Source: an uncultured Lachnospiraceae bacterium
GTDB taxonomy: Bacteria; Bacillota_A; Clostridia; Lachnospirales; Lachnospiraceae
Assembly (NCBI GenBank): GCA_902780985.1
Contig: CACZHN010000079.1
Location: 1-9,983 of the forward strand
Direction of reading: 5' to 3'
DNA length: 9,983 nt
Shown here: in pieces, positions 7,092-9,983 of the stretch
Numbering within the stretch: position 1 is the stretch's first letter
Layout: every line of letters begins with the position of its first letter
Position numbers and translations under genes: made by a program
Notes under the pieces: model-generated
Told to the model about the DNA's origin: nothing
Databases searched by the model: none
What the model saw: only the letters and a program-made list of their open reading frames with translations

Positions 7092-7121
7092 TATATTACA
7101 GTTTATTGAGAGGAAATTATT

Positions 7122-8552
7122 ATGGCAGACAAGAAGGTAGAAGCAATTACCTCCATGGAGGAGGATTTTGCACAGTGGTATACCGACGTAGTCGTTAAGG
7201 CAGACCTTACAGGCTACACAAGTGTTAAGGGATTCATGGTCCTGAAGCCCGCAGGATATGCCATCTGGGAGCTTATCCAGAAGCAGCTGGATGCCAAGTT
7301 CAAGGAGACCGGTGTAGAAAATGTATATCTTCCGATGCTGATCCCTGAGGGACTTCTTCAGAAGGAGAAGGATCATGTAGAGGGCTTTGCACCTGAGGTT
7401 GCATGGGTAACACACGGCGGTCTTAACGAACTCCAGGAGAAGCTCTGTGTAAGACCTACATCAGAGACTCTTTTCTGTGACTTCTACCAGAAGGATATTA
7501 CTTCATACAGGGATCTGCCGAAGGTATATAATCAGTGGTGTTCTGTTGTACGTTGGGAGAAGGAGACAAGACCTTTCCTTCGTTCAAGAGAATTCCTGTG
7601 GCAGGAGGGACATACAGCCCATGCTACAGCAGAAGAAGCTGAAGAAAGAACAATTCAGATGCTTAACGTATATGCAGACTTCTGTGAGAAGGTTCTTGCT
7701 ATCCCTGTAGTTAAGGGACAGAAGACCGAGAAGGAGAAGTTCGCGGGAGCGGTCGCTACATATACAATAGAAGCACTTATGCATGACGGAAAGGCACTCC
7801 AGTCAGGAACAAGCCACAACTTCGGTGACGGCTTTGCTCAGGCATTCGGAGTACAGTATGCAGATAAGGATAATCAGTTAAAGTATGTTCATCAGACATC
7901 CTGGGGCGTAACCACAAGACTCATCGGTGCCATCATCATGGTACACGGAGATGACAACGGACTTAAGCTTCCTCCAAAGGTAGCTCCTGTTCAGGTTATG
8001 ATTGTACCTATCCAGCAGAAGAAGGAAGGCGTTCTCGAGAAGGCCGAAGAGCTTCGCGCAAGACTTGCAAATGTAGCAAGAGTAAAGGTAGATGCAACAG
8101 ATAAGTCCCCTGGATTTAAGTTCGCAGAGTGTGAAATGCGAGGCGTACCTCTCAGAGTAGAGATCGGACCTCGTGATATAGAGAACAATCAGTGTGTACT
8201 TGTAAGACGTGATAACGGCGAGAAGCTTACGGTAAGTCTTGACGAGCTGGAAGCAAAGGTAGCCGAACTTCTTGAGACAATCCAGAAGGATATGCTTGAG
8301 ACAGCAAGAGCACACAGAGATTCTCATACATTTGAAGCTAAGAACTGGGATGAGTTCGTTGATACCATCAATAACAGACCTGGATTTATCAAGGCTATGT
8401 GGTGCGGCGAGACAGAGTGCGAAGAGAACATCAAGGCTCAGACCGGAGCATCTACAAGATGTATGCCATTCGAGCAGGAGCAGCTCAGCGATGTATGCGT
8501 ATGCTGCGGCAAGCCGGCTAAGAAGATGGTATACTTCGGAAGAGCATACTAA
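7122..8552 (+). CDS. proS: Prolyl-tRNA synthetase, archaeal/eukaryotic-like short type
   Basis: Charges tRNA-Pro with proline using ATP, in the cytosol. The 476 residues and the absence of an internal editing insertion mark the short archaeal/eukaryotic-like type found in some bacteria. Class II landmarks: the motif 1 region around [10 protein letters not shown] (43-52), proline-binding RPTSET (111-116), motif 2 with R144 in [15 protein letters not shown], and motif 3 around [19 protein letters not shown] (262-280). The anticodon-binding domain begins near PVQVMIVPI (289-297). The C-terminal extension carries four zinc-ligand cysteines, C428, C433, C459 and C462, and ends in a tyrosine, as is typical of this type. 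GAGAGGA ends 7 bases before the ATG. CTT/AAG codon preference suggests high expression. The leader is too short for a T-box and shows no TGGNACCGCG sequence, so tRNA-dependent attenuation is unlikely. Confidence 0.97.
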   Translation: MADKKVEAITSMEEDFAQWYTDVVVKADLTGYTSVKGFMVLKPAGYAIWELIQKQLDAKFKETGVENVYLPMLIPEGLLQKEKDHVEGFAPEVAWVTHGGLNELQEKLCVRPTSETLFCDFYQKDITSYRDLPKVYNQWCSVVRWEKETRPFLRSREFLWQEGHTAHATAEEAEERTIQMLNVYADFCEKVLAIPVVKGQKTEKEKFAGAVATYTIEALMHDGKALQSGTSHNFGDGFAQAFGVQYADKDNQLKYVHQTSWGVTTRLIGAIIMVHGDDNGLKLPPKVAPVQVMIVPIQQKKEGVLEKAEELRARLANVARVKVDATDKSPGFKFAECEMRGVPLRVEIGPRDIENNQCVLVRRDNGEKLTVSLDELEAKVAELLETIQKDMLETARAHRDSHTFEAKNWDEFVDTINNRPGFIKAMWCGETECEENIKAQTGASTRCMPFEQEQLSDVCVCCGKPAKKMVYFGRAY

Positions 8553-8559
8553 AGTGACT

Positions 8560-8565
8560 TATAAT
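8560..8565 (+). promoter_or_regulatory. Candidate -10 box for cca, overlapping the proS terminator
   Basis: A perfect TATAAT lies 7 bases after the proS stop and overlaps the first arm of the terminator stem. The start would be near 8572, inside the left arm, so the new transcript could not form the full hairpin. The -35 is poor: the best match is TTCGGA (8535-8540), with a 19-base spacer. Confidence 0.4.
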
Positions 8566-8602
8566 ACTGCATCGGAGCCGAAGCACGATGCAGTATTTTT
8601 TT
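8563..8602 (+). terminator. Intrinsic terminator of proS
   Basis: A perfect 12-base-pair stem (8563-8574 with 8586-8597, AATACTGCATCG on the left) closes an 11-base loop. It runs into seven Ts (8596-8602). It starts 10 bases after the proS stop and ends directly against the cca ribosome site AGGAG (8603-8607). Confidence 0.92.
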
Positions 8603-8613
8603 AGGAGTAGACA

Positions 8614-9966
8614 ATGGATAAGGATATCAGGATAAATCTTCCGGATGATGTGAAGTATATAATCGAACAGCTGACGGCTGCGGGCTACGAAGCCTATGCG
8701 GTGGGCGGCTGCGTAAGGGATTCCGTGCTGGGAAGGACCCCGAAGGATTGGGACATAACCACTTCCGCGGAGCCTCTTGAAGTTAAGAAGCTTTTCAGAC
8801 GTACCGTGGATACGGGCATAAAGCACGGTACTGTAACCGTCATGATGAAGAGCGAGGGTTATGAAGTTACAACCTATCGTATCGACGGAACCTACAGTGA
8901 CCACAGACGTCCGGAGTTCGTTTCATTTACAAGGGAATTATCGGAAGATCTGCTGAGAAGAGACTTCACCATCAACGCCATGGCCTATAACGAAGAGACA
9001 GGTCTGGTGGATCTGTATGACGGAATGGGCGATATAGAGCGAAGAGTGATCAGATGCGTGGGAAATCCCGATGAAAGATTCGATGAGGATGCCCTCAGGA
9101 TCATGAGAGCCGTGAGATTTGCGGCAGAACTGGATTTCGATATAGACGAGGCCACAAGGAAGGCGGCAACGGATCATGCACCGGAGCTGTCGGCAGTCAG
9201 CGCTGAGCGTATAGAGACGGAGCTTACAAAGCTTATCATGTCGGATCATCCGGAAAAACTCATGGATGCTTATAAGATGGGCATTACGAAGGTTATCTTT
9301 CCGGAGTTTGACCGCATGGCAGAGACTCCGCAGAACACGCCGTACCATGCATACGACGTGGCAGGCCATACCATTGAAGTTATAAGAAATATACCGAAGA
9401 CCAAGACTCTCAGATATACGGCGCTGCTTCATGACAGCGGAAAGCCGGACTGCAGGACCACAGATGCATCGGGAAGAGATCATTTCAAGGGACATGCGGT
9501 TGTCAGCGAAGGAATCGCCGAGACCGTCATGAGACGCCTTAAGATGGACAACGATACCATCCGTGATGTAAAGAAGCTGGTTTACTGGCATGATTACGGC
9601 ATTAAGGGCGACCTGAAGATTACTACCTTCAGGAAGGGCCTCAGCCAGCTGGGCATCGAGTACTTCGACCGCCTGGTAGAGATAAAGAGAGCGGACATAG
9701 CAGGTCAGAGCGACTACGGCAGACAGGAGAGTCTGGATACGCTGGATAAGCTTATCGTCATGAGAGATAAGATCGTGGCCGACGGTGACTGCCTCACCAT
9801 AAAGGAGCTGGCAATTAACGGCGGCGACCTGAAATCACTGGGGATCACACCGGGACCGGAGATGGGAGAGATACTTAAAACTCTTCTTTCGGAAGTGCTG
9901 GGAACACCGTCACGCAATACCAAAGAGCAGCTTATAAAAAGAGCCGCTCAGCTTATGAATAAATAA
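8614..9966 (+). CDS. cca: CCA tRNA nucleotidyltransferase with HD domain
   Basis: Adds or repairs the 3' CCA end of tRNA, using CTP and ATP without a template. The 450 residues show class II nucleotidyltransferase motifs in order: GGCVRD (31-36), the metal-binding pair D45 and D47 in DWDITTSAEP, the flexible-loop region DGTYSDHRRP (91-100), RRDFTINAMAYN (115-126), and the nucleotide-reading EDALR (158-162) within ERFDEDALRIMRAVRF. A C-terminal HD phosphohydrolase-type domain follows, with H252 and the HD pair H273-D274 (LLHDSGKP) and H294. This fusion is common in Firmicutes and may repair 2',3'-cyclic or phosphorylated tRNA ends, which is inference. EDALR and the intact loop favour full CCA addition over CC-only addition. 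AGGAG ends 6 bases before the ATG. The gene abuts the proS terminator, and its leucine codons are CTG-rich, unlike proS. The stop codon at 9964-9966 lies 17 bases before the window end. Confidence 0.96.
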   Translation: MDKDIRINLPDDVKYIIEQLTAAGYEAYAVGGCVRDSVLGRTPKDWDITTSAEPLEVKKLFRRTVDTGIKHGTVTVMMKSEGYEVTTYRIDGTYSDHRRPEFVSFTRELSEDLLRRDFTINAMAYNEETGLVDLYDGMGDIERRVIRCVGNPDERFDEDALRIMRAVRFAAELDFDIDEATRKAATDHAPELSAVSAERIETELTKLIMSDHPEKLMDAYKMGITKVIFPEFDRMAETPQNTPYHAYDVAGHTIEVIRNIPKTKTLRYTALLHDSGKPDCRTTDASGRDHFKGHAVVSEGIAETVMRRLKMDNDTIRDVKKLVYWHDYGIKGDLKITTFRKGLSQLGIEYFDRLVEIKRADIAGQSDYGRQESLDTLDKLIVMRDKIVADGDCLTIKELAINGGDLKSLGITPGPEMGEILKTLLSEVLGTPSRNTKEQLIKRAAQLMNK

Positions 9967-9983
9967 ACATCATTATTATGATA

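Noticed and set aside
7025..7121. T-box or riboswitch leader before proS
   Set aside because: The leader is only about 54 bases from the predicted start, with no T-box sequence and no terminator/antiterminator pair.
8938..9591. 217-residue open frame on the minus strand inside cca
   Set aside because: Cysteine- and histidine-rich composition typical of a shadow frame, and cca is certain on the other strand.

Overview
The window looks like chromosome of an anaerobic Firmicute, most likely a Lachnospiraceae member of the Butyrivibrio/Roseburia type. That placement is inference. It rests on the gene families (ATP-type PckA, the class Ic aspartate aminotransferase, the archaeal/eukaryotic-like short ProRS), strong purine-rich Shine-Dalgarno sites, consensus sigma-A promoters and the protein sequences. 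No phage, insertion sequence, CRISPR array or RNA gene is visible. All eight convincing genes lie on the + strand and the coding density is high. The longest gap without a gene is about 130 bases.

Layout. (1) 1-1116 is the C-terminal part of pckA, closed by a strong intrinsic terminator. (2) 1215-2465 is an unrecognised polytopic membrane protein with a large external loop. (3) 2564-3853 is a class Ic aspartate aminotransferase with a near-consensus promoter (TTGACA-N17-TATATT) and its own terminator. (4) 3987-7024 is a probable four-gene operon behind a second good promoter: an RluA-family pseudouridine synthase, a 97-residue Nif11-leader-like protein, a membrane protein with an MscS-like N-terminal half and an unrecognised external domain, and a variant nucleoside hydrolase. 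Gaps are 34, 21 and 16 bases with no terminator between the genes. (5) 7122-8552 is proS, with an extended -10 promoter, a short hairpin leader and a terminator. (6) 8614-9966 is cca, the CCA tRNA nucleotidyltransferase. Its ribosome binding site abuts the proS terminator, and a perfect TATAAT overlaps that terminator's first arm.

Functionally, pckA and the aminotransferase both act on oxaloacetate, and proS, cca and the pseudouridine synthase serve translation and RNA maturation. Leucine codon choice splits the genes. pckA, the aminotransferase and proS favour CTT and AAG, as expected of highly expressed genes; the membrane protein genes and cca use much more CTG.

Most of the region is ordinary housekeeping DNA. 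The parts worth a second look are the orphan Nif11-like protein and its membrane neighbour, the membrane protein at 1215-2465, and the terminator/promoter overlap in front of cca. I see no clear evidence of a new defence or mobile system.
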